Position numbers and translations under genes: made by a program
The notes under the pieces: model-generated
Database searches by the model: none
Told to the model about the DNA's origin: nothing
The model's input: only the letters and a program-made list of their open reading frames with translations
Source: Gammaproteobacteria bacterium UBA3532
GTDB taxonomy: Bacteria; Pseudomonadota; Gammaproteobacteria; Enterobacterales; UBA3532
Direction: 5' to 3'
DNA length: 5,302 bases
Assembly (NCBI GenBank): GCA_002376965.1
Contig: DFOV01000371.1
Location: forward strand, 1 to 5,302
Part shown: positions 1 to 5,302 of the stretch, piece after piece
Position numbering within the stretch: the first letter of the stretch is position 1
Layout of the letters: the number at the start of each line of letters is the position of its first letter

Positions 1-12
1 GCGGCTCACAGA

Positions 13-390
13 CTAAAGCCCCCGACTTTGCCGGGGGATACTTACTGCTTTATAAAATTCAACCGCCTCTCCGTCGGCAGTGAGCATTTGCTGGTGATAT
101 CCCTGATACACGGTTTGCAAAGCCTCCATCATTTTACGGCCAACGCCCTTTCCTTGCTTTGAAGGATGAACCAGCATATGAGGATAGTACACCACCAAAT
201 GCCCGTCAGATATGGCATTGCCTATTCCAACCAGCTCACCATCGCACCTCGCTATCACCAATGTGTGAGAATTGCGCAGCGCCGCAAGCAGCTGCGAAGG
301 TTTATCTGCTGCAGACCAGGAATTAGCTCGATAAAGGGCTAGCACCTCAGCCTCTTCGATTTGGCCATTGAGTTCAATATTGATATTCAT
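13..390 (-). CDS. GNAT-family N-acetyltransferase, C-terminus truncated or replaced
   Basis: This is a small GNAT acetyltransferase, which would move an acetyl group from acetyl-CoA to an amine; the substrate is unknown. With the ATG at 390 the protein is 125 residues. Visible parts are the N-terminal region with the NSWSAADKP segment (about 23-31), the central beta strands (TLVIARCDGELVGIGNAI, 43-60), motif A with the acetyl-CoA pyrophosphate loop Q79-GKGVG84 followed by R85, and the start of motif B (AVEFYKA, 109-115). In related proteins FYKA is normally followed by a GF pair and about 15-25 more residues. Here the frame runs into the palindrome at 19-37 and stops, giving an unrelated tail, IPRQSRGL. 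The last strands of the fold are therefore missing. A GTG at 405 would overlap the upstream stop by 4 bases, but the ATG has the better ribosome site. It is probably cotranscribed with the GNAT gene ending at 402 (11-base gap). The truncation makes activity doubtful. Confidence 0.8.
   Translation of the reverse strand: MNINIELNGQIEEAEVLALYRANSWSAADKPSQLLAALRNSHTLVIARCDGELVGIGNAISDGHLVVYYPHMLVHPSKQGKGVGRKMMEALQTVYQGYHQQMLTADGEAVEFYKAVSIPRQSRGL
19..37 (-). repeat. GC-rich REP-like palindrome at the end of the distal GNAT gene
   Basis: On the minus strand CCCCCGGC-AAA-GTCGGGGG can form an 8-bp stem (19-26 with 30-37) with one G-U pair and a 3-base loop. On the plus strand the same position is an A/C mismatch, so the fold is better as minus-strand RNA. 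No T-run follows (CTTTAGTC), so it is a poor Rho-independent terminator. Short C/G-rich imperfect palindromes next to gene ends are typical of REP elements spread by RAYT transposases, but only one copy is visible here and no transposase is in the window. The palindrome encodes the last residues of the preceding acetyltransferase frame. Confidence 0.5.
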
Positions 391-395
391 TGCTA

Positions 396-402
396 CCTTT
401 TT
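396..402 (-). promoter_or_regulatory. Ribosome binding site choosing the ATG at 390
   Basis: The minus strand reads AAAAAGG, then 5 bases (TAGCA), then ATG. This spacing supports the ATG at 390 over the in-frame GTG at 405, which has no purine-rich site in front of it. Confidence 0.6.
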
Positions 403-857
403 CACAATAGAGTTTCTAGAATCCGCTGACTCATCTTACACGCCGTAACAGCCACACCATTGTAATCCGTTTCAAATTCACTGGTGATGACAAACCCATA
501 GCTTTGATACAAACGCCTTGCCGCGTGGTTATTTTTGGCAATATACAAGCTAGCCCCCTCCCCGCTTTTTACCAGCATATGCTCCAGTAAGCGTCTGCCC
601 ACTCCCTGTGCTCTATGCTCTGGGCTGACATAAAGCGCTCTGATTTCGGAGCCACACACAGCCCCATACCCCTTCACTTCGTCGTCATCATAAACAAAGA
701 TATCCGACTCCATCAGTTGAGGATAACGCCGCTGGTCATCTACCAATGGCAAAAACTGGTATTGCCTTGTCTCGTTAATAAGCTCATCCATTTTTGAAGC
801 GGCATAGATGGCACATACTTGAGCCAGGTCGGATGGTTGGAAGGTACGTACAGCCAC
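402..857 (-). CDS. GNAT-family N-acetyltransferase, complete
   Basis: This is a complete single-domain GNAT acetyltransferase of 151 residues when read from the GTG at 857. It shows the alpha1 helix (PSDLAQVCAIYAA, 8-20), strand 4 (EIRALYVSP, 71-79), the acetyl-CoA loop R82-AQGVG87 followed by RRLLEHML, and motif B (NHAARRLYQSYGF, 110-122). The C-terminal strand ends in CKMSQR. Substrate cannot be told from sequence. The open frame extends upstream to an ATG at 926, but the extra residues (EWTSTLVVGPLRILLIG) do not look like GNAT and overlie an inverted repeat. The GTG has TAAGG nine bases upstream (867-871), and the protein then begins at the usual first strand (AVRTFQPSD). It follows the protease gene by 80 bases and precedes the second GNAT by 11. 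The two GNATs are not close copies of each other, so this is not a recent tandem duplication. Confidence 0.85.
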   Translation of the reverse strand: MAVRTFQPSDLAQVCAIYAASKMDELINETRQYQFLPLVDDQRRYPQLMESDIFVYDDDEVKGYGAVCGSEIRALYVSPEHRAQGVGRRLLEHMLVKSGEGASLYIAKNNHAARRLYQSYGFVITSEFETDYNGVAVTACKMSQRILETLL

Positions 858-866
858 AGATGTAAA

Positions 867-871
867 CCTTA
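867..871 (-). promoter_or_regulatory. Ribosome binding site choosing the GTG at 857
   Basis: TAAGG on the minus strand lies 9 bases before GTG 855-857. It supports the shorter GNAT start over the ATG at 926, which has no clear Shine-Dalgarno sequence and lies inside an inverted-repeat arm. Confidence 0.45.
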
Positions 872-889
872 CGCCAATGAGTAAAATTC

Positions 890-924
890 GGAGTGGACCC
901 ACCACAAGGGTAGATGTCCACTCC
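890..924. repeat. Perfect 9-bp inverted repeat between protease and GNAT genes
   Basis: GGAGTGGAC at 890-898 and GTCCACTCC at 916-924 are perfect inverted arms around a 17-base spacer. On the minus strand a smaller inner pairing ACC/GGT can extend the fold. GAATTTTAC follows on the minus strand, with only four T residues, so it could be a weak terminator for the protease transcript, an operator for the GNAT pair, or a remnant of a mobile-element end. The arms are too long to dismiss as chance at this site, but no function can be chosen from one copy. Confidence 0.55.
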
Positions 925-937
925 ATTAGTATTGTTT

Positions 938-1933
938 TTAGAAGAAAAATGGAGAAGCGTCTAGCTCATCCTGTTCTTCATCAACCAGCATACCAACCGT
1001 TAGGAAATTTCCAGGGCGCTGCATGATCGAGCTCCCACAACTGGCAGGTTTTGGGCTACGACTACAGGTATGGACTAGCCCTAAATTATGCCCAAGTTCA
1101 TGGCCAGCAGTGTAAATGCCACAATCCGCTTCGGCATGGCAAAAACCTGTCGACTGTATTGGAGCTTGTGAGTTGTATTCAATACCGTCGATGATATTAG
1201 ACCCACCACCGATCCAAAAAGGCTCGGCATCATGACTTGAAACAAACATTGATACCACTAAATCAGTACCGTTTTTACGCTTGGCAAAAATCGGGCTAAC
1301 TTCAGCGAGCACATCATGAAAATATCGCCCTTCTACGGTAGGTTGACCAGCCAAGTGATCACATTCTGCAATATTTGCCTCCATGTAAGATAGACAGGAC
1401 ATATCATTCCAAAATTGGCTATTTTTCAGCGAAAGACGAACAATAGGACGCAGCATTCTAAATGTTTTCCCTGAGTCCATTGCATCCTCATACCAGCTTT
1501 GCGTATCTGACATCAAGGTGGCAACTCGCTGAATAGCCTGGTTAACTGCCGTTATGTTAGAGTAATCTTCTGAAGCAATAACAACAACCGGTACAACATA
1601 GTTGTCTGCTGCCTGCCAATCAATACAAGCCCAGTCATACGCATGGTTACCTAGCAAAACTGCTTGTCCTCGCGCTACGCCATACTGCTCTTCACACGCT
1701 CGTTGTACAGATATCGAATAGTTGGATGTCCCTGCTCGGCAAGACCAATTCTAGGCATGACTGCCTGTCAAACTCGCGTAAGCACTACTGCCATATCGCT
1801 TGCAATACCGGTTCAAATCGACGGACTTATATGGTGTATCGACAAACTCGCTTGATAACCATGGCTTTGCTTGGCTATTCGCCGCACTCAACAGTGTGGC
1901 TAGCACAAATAAAGTAAGCATTACTGATTTCAT
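938..1933 (-). pseudogene. Secreted metzincin-type zinc metalloprotease interrupted by an in-frame amber codon
   Basis: One reading frame of 331 codons, broken only by TAG at codon 61 (1751-1753); both halves are in the same frame, so no indel is involved. Residues 1-22 are a Sec signal peptide (MKS start, hydrophobic core, cleavage likely after SQA). Residues about 38-104 hold two similar cysteine/tryptophan segments: YC(43-44) to WSC(63-65), and AC(79-80) to WAC(101-103). The catalytic domain follows, with H278-E279-x2-H282-x2-G285-x2-H288 (HELGHNLGLVH), the metzincin zinc site, and a Met-turn SSIM (Met 304). Paired cysteines at 180/191, 265/271 and 290/299 fit an exported, disulfide-bonded protein. 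The family is a bacterial secreted metzincin near the reprolysin-like group; substrate unknown. The start has AAAGG seven bases upstream. If TAG is a true stop, only a 60-residue fragment is made. A TTG at 1657 could start the rest without a signal peptide, which would be unlikely to work as an exported enzyme. Confidence 0.8.
1751..1753 (-). other. In-frame amber codon (codon 61) inside the protease gene
   Basis: The minus strand reads GCC TAG AAT TGG. The first repeat is G-S-H-A-stop-N-W-S-C and the second is G-N-H-A-Tyr-D-W-A-C (residues 95-103). Alignment places the stop exactly at the Tyr position, where TAC or TAT to TAG needs a single third-base change. CAG to TAG or TGG to TAG are other one-step routes. 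The 31 codons between the stop and the next possible start (TTG at 1657) continue the conserved pattern without a break. Confidence 0.85.
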
Positions 1934-1940
1934 ATATTGA

Positions 1941-1945
1941 CCTTT
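1941..1945 (-). promoter_or_regulatory. Ribosome binding site of the protease gene
   Basis: AAAGG on the minus strand is 7 bases before ATG 1931-1933. It fixes the start just ahead of the signal peptide and argues against the longer open frame that reaches back to 2038, whose first 35 codons would put a non-signal extension in front of it. Confidence 0.65.
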
Positions 1946-1979
1946 GATTAAGTGAAAGAATAAAAGCGAGATAATTCTA

Positions 1980-2008
1980 TCCATATGAAATACTTGAGAT
2001 AATGGCAA
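1980..2008 (-). promoter_or_regulatory. Candidate sigma-70 promoter for the protease gene
   Basis: The minus strand has TTGCCA (2003-2008, 5 of 6 to the -35 consensus), a 17-base spacer, then TATGGA (1980-1985, 4 of 6 to the -10 consensus). Transcription would start near 1972, leaving a leader of about 40 bases before the ATG at 1933. The spacing is ideal but the -10 is weak, so this is a prediction only. Confidence 0.35.
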
Positions 2009-2019
2009 TTTGAGCCATT
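2001..2019. promoter_or_regulatory. Inverted repeat overlapping the predicted -35 box, possible operator
   Basis: AATGGC (2001-2006) and GCCATT (2014-2019) are perfect 6-bp inverted arms with a 7-base AT-rich centre. They cover the candidate -35 hexamer of the protease promoter, where a dimeric repressor could block RNA polymerase. No regulator gene is in the window. Confidence 0.3.
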
Positions 2020-2265
2020 TTCTACCTATTCGTGCCAAGCTACTTCATGGCATGTCCGATCGAATAGCTATAGCCCCGTATCTCGGGCCCTCAGATTTTA
2101 GAAAACTCAACCTCGGCATAGCAAACAAAGCATTTCCGCCATACAAACACGACATTATTTACTTATAGACGACAATAAACTTTCATTTTGACGAACATGT
2201 ATTTACAATTGGACGAGCGATTATTTTCATTTAGCCGAAGATTTTAACTGTCAAGATGTGAATAT

Positions 2266-3510
2266 ATGAATGACACCCTCTACCCTCGCTATTCTGAATC
2301 CCTGCTAAGAGAGGCGCTGCAAGACACCCCCGTCGTACTTGTTCATGGCTCTCGCCAATGCGGAAAAACAACACTTGCACGTAACGTTGGTCAAGATTTG
2401 GGATACCACTACATCACCTTCGACGATACCAACCAACTACAAGCAGCCAAAACAGACCCTGTTGGCTTTATTCGCAGCTTACCAGACAAAACTATTCTCG
2501 ACGAAATCCAGCGCACACCTGAGTTATTTACGGCGATTAAGGCCAGTGTCGATCGAAACCGACAACCTGGGCGTTTTATCCTTACTGGATCAGCGAATAT
2601 ATTACTCTTGCCTCAACTAGCAGACTCTCTCGCTGGTCGCATGGAGATCATTCGGTTACGTCCTCTAGCACAAGCTGAAATAAGAGGCTATCAGCCTCAG
2701 TTTTTTCAGCACCTGTTTAGCGCGGATTTTGGAAAAGCCGCAAATCAGCGCACTTATCAACACCTAGGCGAGTCATTGTCCGGGCTTATTTGTGCTGGAG
2801 GCTACCCATCTGCGATTGGCCGAACGAGCAGCAAGAGAAGAAGCATCTGGCACCGGGATTACCTCACTACGATCATTCAGCGCGACATACAGGATATCGC
2901 ATCAATCCGTCACCTAGATATTCTGCCTAAACTTCTTGCCTTGGCGGCGAGCCAAACGGCACGGCTTTTTAATGCCACCGACTTAGCCTCGCCCTTCTCC
3001 ATCAGTCGTCCAACAATTAAAGAATACCTTACCGTACTGGAGCAGATATTCTTAATCGAACAATTACAACCCTGGCATAGCAATCGCCTCAGCCGACTAA
3101 TCAAGACCCCGAAAATGCATATAACCGATACTGGGCTGGCCAGTGCTCTGGTGGGTGTAAACAGCCAAGCCTTATGGCAAGATAAGGCGCTACTTGGCCA
3201 ATTGCTGGAAACCTTTATATATCAAGAACTGCGAAAACTAGCCGACTGGCACGATGAACAACTATCGTTCTACCACTTTCGCAATAAAGATAAAGTTGAA
3301 GTAGACATCCTTATCGAACAGGGCAGAAAGCTGGCCGGTATCGAAATAAAGGCTTCCGCGACGGTAACCAGTAGCGACTTTAAAGGTCTCAAAAAACTTA
3401 AAGAAGCCGTTGAAGATCGGTTTGCTGCAGGCGTTGTTTTTTACGATGGAGAAAGCATTCTACCGTTTGGCCAAAGACTCTTTGCGGTACCTATTTCGGT
3501 TTTGATATAA
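2266..3510 (+). CDS. AAA ATPase (AAA_14) with C-terminal DUF4143 domain
   Basis: This 414-residue cytoplasmic protein has the standard AAA_14/DUF4143 layout. The Walker A loop is G28-SRQCGKTT36, with a following ITFDD strand (50-54). Walker B is TILDEIQ (76-82), with acidic D79 and E80. The RFILTGSAN strand (103-111) is the sensor-like segment, and SLAGR (121-125) precedes the ELRPL-like strand IIRLRPLAQAEI. After GGYP (178-181) a helical/winged-helix region (about 217-270) includes SISRPTIKEYL. HITDTGLASAL (285-295) leads to the C-terminal nuclease-like fold, with E316, D347 (VEVDILIE) and E360-I-K362, the usual PD-(D/E)xK-type residues. All are intact, and length is normal for the family. 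These proteins are widespread, usually solitary and often horizontally spread; their biochemical role is not established, so no function is given beyond ATP binding and possible DNA contact. The ATG at 2266 has only a weak purine stretch (CAAGA, 2252-2256) upstream. It is divergent from the protease and has no operon partner. Confidence 0.9.
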   Translation: MNDTLYPRYSESLLREALQDTPVVLVHGSRQCGKTTLARNVGQDLGYHYITFDDTNQLQAAKTDPVGFIRSLPDKTILDEIQRTPELFTAIKASVDRNRQPGRFILTGSANILLLPQLADSLAGRMEIIRLRPLAQAEIRGYQPQFFQHLFSADFGKAANQRTYQHLGESLSGLICAGGYPSAIGRTSSKRRSIWHRDYLTTIIQRDIQDIASIRHLDILPKLLALAASQTARLFNATDLASPFSISRPTIKEYLTVLEQIFLIEQLQPWHSNRLSRLIKTPKMHITDTGLASALVGVNSQALWQDKALLGQLLETFIYQELRKLADWHDEQLSFYHFRNKDKVEVDILIEQGRKLAGIEIKASATVTSSDFKGLKKLKEAVEDRFAAGVVFYDGESILPFGQRLFAVPISVLI

Positions 3511-3692
3511 GAAAGTTATGGGCATTAGTTATCCCCAGCAACCTTCTACAAAATTGGAAATCATCCCAGTCTCGTACACCAAAAACAGCTCCGCGCCGAA
3601 TATGGCCTTGAAGACGTATAAGGCGTAAACCACGCGACACTACTCCCGAATGAGCAACCTGGATCGCTAACTTTGATTGAACAGCTCTAGCC
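3511..3692. other. Convergent gap with no assignable gene
   Basis: These 182 bases lie between the 3' ends of the ATPase and the lipoprotein genes. No strong hairpin plus T-run terminator is visible for either gene. A minus-strand frame stays open from about 3737 to 3507 (around 75-80 codons) across the gap, but it has no ATG and no recognised motif. A short plus-strand frame (about 3526-3618) is also open. Neither is called as a gene. Confidence 0.45.
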
Positions 3693-5297
3693 TCAGTTCT
3701 GAATAACCATTCTTCCCAAGCTGTAAGGCGGTATCAATAATTTTCGAGATACATTGCGATAGCTGTATGTACCAAATTCGCCTATAGCGAATCCCCATTT
3801 TAACGCGACAAATGGCGGCAGCATTTGTCCACCGATTTTGACAATGCTGAAGACTGGGCCAAGCTCTGGGGCATAGTCCATATGATAATAAACACCCAGA
3901 CCATGTGAAGATATCTCAGTCGCGCCCGACTGCGTGTCCACATAGTAGATTTTCCCCATGCTTACTGCGCTAAATAGTTGTTTATGAATATTCATATACC
4001 ATGCGGCATCTTCATCGGCGAATTCATTAAACTGCCAATCCATTGCGGATACATAGATATTGCCTTGTTCATCCTGCTTTGAATAAAAAGGAATTTGATT
4101 ATCGGGCAGAGTAATCGACGCTTGTTGATGGAAGGTATCGCCACTGATATGAAAAGAAATCAAGGCGCTATATTTCGCATCATCGATCTGATCACCATCA
4201 CCAGAGATCATATCTTTGAATAGTTCGACCGTTTTCTTACCATAGTTACGTAAATTACGGCCAGCCAATAGCCAAAATTTATCGGGTTGTTGATTGTCTG
4301 GCAACAAGTCAACCACCGATGGCCATTGTGCTCCGCTTAATACCGATGAATTGCTTAACATTCTTGGTGCAGAAGGTTGGCTGATATCAAAAAGCACCAC
4401 ATGATTGTGACGACTCTCCAAAATAATAAGATAGCGCTCGCCGACAAACTCAACATCAGTATAGCTATTTTCTTTTACCCTACCCTCACCTAAGGTATCA
4501 GCGGGCGGTTGAGGCAATTCAATTCGTGCAAGCTCGGCGAAATCGCCCTTTGCAGAAGCATCAGCAAGGATAAGATGGCTTTTACCCAACAACGCCATCA
4601 CATTCTTATGAGAGAGCTTGGCATCGGTCGGCGTCGAAGGAAGTGTAATATCGTGGAAATCCAATACTTCGGGCTGATCGTTCGCTAGCAGATTAATGGT
4701 ATTGATCCGCATCAGATAATCGATAGAACCTGAGGGAGCCTCCTGCTTTTCTTCAAAGCCCACGGAATGCAGGAGTGCACTGTCGGGCGATATCATCGTA
4801 AATAACGGATTCGTTTGGTCAATTTCCGTAACTCGCGATTCAGCCTCTTGTTTTGACGCTCCGTTTAAGCGCATGAAATTATGACGATTATAATCGGTAT
4901 CGGTGCCGATAATGTAGTGATGGGTGTAGAACTCAGTCGTTGCCGAGCCATAAGCTGTCGTCAGCACAAGCTGATGGTGGGTATATTTATTTAGTCCGAC
5001 CGGAACACGAAAAAGCAATTGTTCATGACCACTTGAGATCACCTCAGCAGGCGTTACCTCATCGATGATTAGCTTGGCGTTGGTTAGGCCCTTACCAGAT
5101 AAGGCGACCCACTCGCCGGGGTAGATTTTACCATCGGATTTAATGCTTTTTATCGAGCGAGAAGAATGCTCTGGAAAATAACCGATGTCTTTGAATTCGG
5201 TAATTTGCGGGGGAACAGCCAAGTTAGGCTGTTTGGGCGCGCTTTGACAGCCCAATAACATCAAAAGGCTGCATAAACCCGACATTCCGCACCACAT
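3693..5297 (-). CDS. Lipoprotein with IPT/TIG-like domain and probable beta-propeller
   Basis: This 534-residue envelope protein has a short hydrophobic leader ending in the lipobox LLGC, with lipidation expected at Cys17. Position +2 is Gln, so sorting to the outer membrane is likely. Residues about 48-127 resemble an IPT/TIG immunoglobulin-like domain (KIYPGEWVALSGKGL, then LLFRVPVG and LVLTTAYGSATTEFY). From about 165 to 515 the chain is a series of beta-rich repeats such as RYLIILESRHNHVVLFDIS (288-306), KFWLLAGRNL (340-349) and GKIYYVDTQSGATEIS (448-463), fitting a beta-propeller of the WD40/NHL-like kind. The role is unknown: surface or periplasmic binding or scaffolding is an inference. 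TAA directly precedes the ATG at 5297, so the start is within the window, but its ribosome site is mostly outside. The leader has no Lys or Arg before the hydrophobic core, which is unusual; the ATG at codon 5 does not fix this. It converges on the ATPase gene. Confidence 0.75.
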   Translation of the reverse strand: MWCGMSGLCSLLMLLGCQSAPKQPNLAVPPQITEFKDIGYFPEHSSRSIKSIKSDGKIYPGEWVALSGKGLTNAKLIIDEVTPAEVISSGHEQLLFRVPVGLNKYTHHQLVLTTAYGSATTEFYTHHYIIGTDTDYNRHNFMRLNGASKQEAESRVTEIDQTNPLFTMISPDSALLHSVGFEEKQEAPSGSIDYLMRINTINLLANDQPEVLDFHDITLPSTPTDAKLSHKNVMALLGKSHLILADASAKGDFAELARIELPQPPADTLGEGRVKENSYTDVEFVGERYLIILESRHNHVVLFDISQPSAPRMLSNSSVLSGAQWPSVVDLLPDNQQPDKFWLLAGRNLRNYGKKTVELFKDMISGDGDQIDDAKYSALISFHISGDTFHQQASITLPDNQIPFYSKQDEQGNIYVSAMDWQFNEFADEDAAWYMNIHKQLFSAVSMGKIYYVDTQSGATEISSHGLGVYYHMDYAPELGPVFSIVKIGGQMLPPFVALKWGFAIGEFGTYSYRNVSRKLLIPPYSLGRMVIQN

Positions 5298-5302
5298 TTA
5301 AG

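Larger units (their letters stand above)
1934..2265. other. Divergent intergenic region between protease and ATPase genes
   Basis: These 332 bases contain the predicted protease promoter, ribosome site and operator-like repeat in their left part. The right part (about 2100-2265) is AT-rich and should hold the plus-strand promoter of the ATPase gene. TTGACG (2188-2193) and TACAAT (2204-2209) are both present but only 10 bases apart, so they do not form one promoter. I see no tRNA, small RNA, riboswitch or convincing coding remnant here. Confidence 0.5.

Noticed and set aside
391..405. GTG start at 405 giving a 4-base overlap between the two GNAT genes
   Set aside because: Possible, but the ATG at 390 has a well spaced AAAAAGG site and the GTG has none.
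615..797. Open frames antisense to the GNAT, protease and ATPase genes
   Set aside because: They lie wholly inside well supported genes on the other strand or frame and show no motif or ribosome site.
858..926. Longer start (ATG at 926) for the complete GNAT gene
   Set aside because: The extra 23 residues are not GNAT-like, cover an inverted-repeat arm, and have no ribosome site, whereas the GTG at 857 has TAAGG upstream.
1751..1753. Genetic code with TAG reassigned, or a pyrrolysine codon
   Set aside because: No other gene in the window has an internal TAG; the genes end in TAA, TGA or TAG, and nothing else suggests recoding. A point mutation is simpler.
2033..2038. TGGCAC as half of a sigma-54 promoter on the minus strand
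   Set aside because: The required GC element (TTGC-like) is not at the correct distance; the sequence there is GGTA.
2075..2087. CCCG-TATCT-CGGG hairpin in the divergent region
   Set aside because: Only a 4-bp stem with no T-run; expected by chance.
2188..2209. TTGACG and TACAAT as an ATPase promoter
   Set aside because: The spacing is 10 bases, too short for a sigma-70 promoter.
3526..3618. Short plus-strand frame resembling the C-terminal part of a tyrosine recombinase
   Set aside because: The likeness (RAEYGLEDV) is a few residues only, catalytic residues are absent and the frame ends in TAA.

Overview
The window reads as chromosomal DNA of a Gram-negative, probably marine or free-living gammaproteobacterium. 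This rests on the moderate GC content, a type II (lipoprotein) signal peptide, a secreted metalloprotease with its own signal peptide, and the general look of the GNAT and AAA ATPase proteins. No gene allows a genus-level call.

Layout. Positions 13-1933 carry three minus-strand genes in the order metzincin-type protease (938-1933), GNAT acetyltransferase (402-857), second GNAT acetyltransferase (13-390). A 332-base divergent intergenic region (1934-2265) separates them from a plus-strand AAA ATPase with a C-terminal DUF4143 nuclease-like domain (2266-3510). A 182-base convergent gap (3511-3692) follows. Then comes a large minus-strand lipoprotein (3693-5297) with an IPT/TIG-like domain and a probable beta-propeller.

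Main observation. The secreted protease is one continuous reading frame of 331 codons interrupted only by an amber codon, TAG at 1751-1753 (codon 61). The frame is the same on both sides. The codon falls inside a cysteine/tryptophan repeat, and the second copy of that repeat in the same protein has Tyr at the equivalent position. It is therefore either a fresh nonsense mutation, a sequencing error or a readthrough site. Downstream of it lie an intact HExxHxxGxxH zinc site and Met-turn.

Other features. The distal GNAT gene loses its expected C-terminus and ends inside a short GC-rich REP-like palindrome at 19-37. A perfect 9-bp inverted repeat (890-924) sits between protease and GNAT. A 6-bp inverted repeat overlaps the predicted -35 box of the protease promoter. 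The genes form no obvious single pathway: the region looks like an accessory patchwork of a decaying exported protease, two small acetyltransferases, a solitary DUF4143 ATPase and an envelope lipoprotein. I do not see a clear new defence or mobile system.
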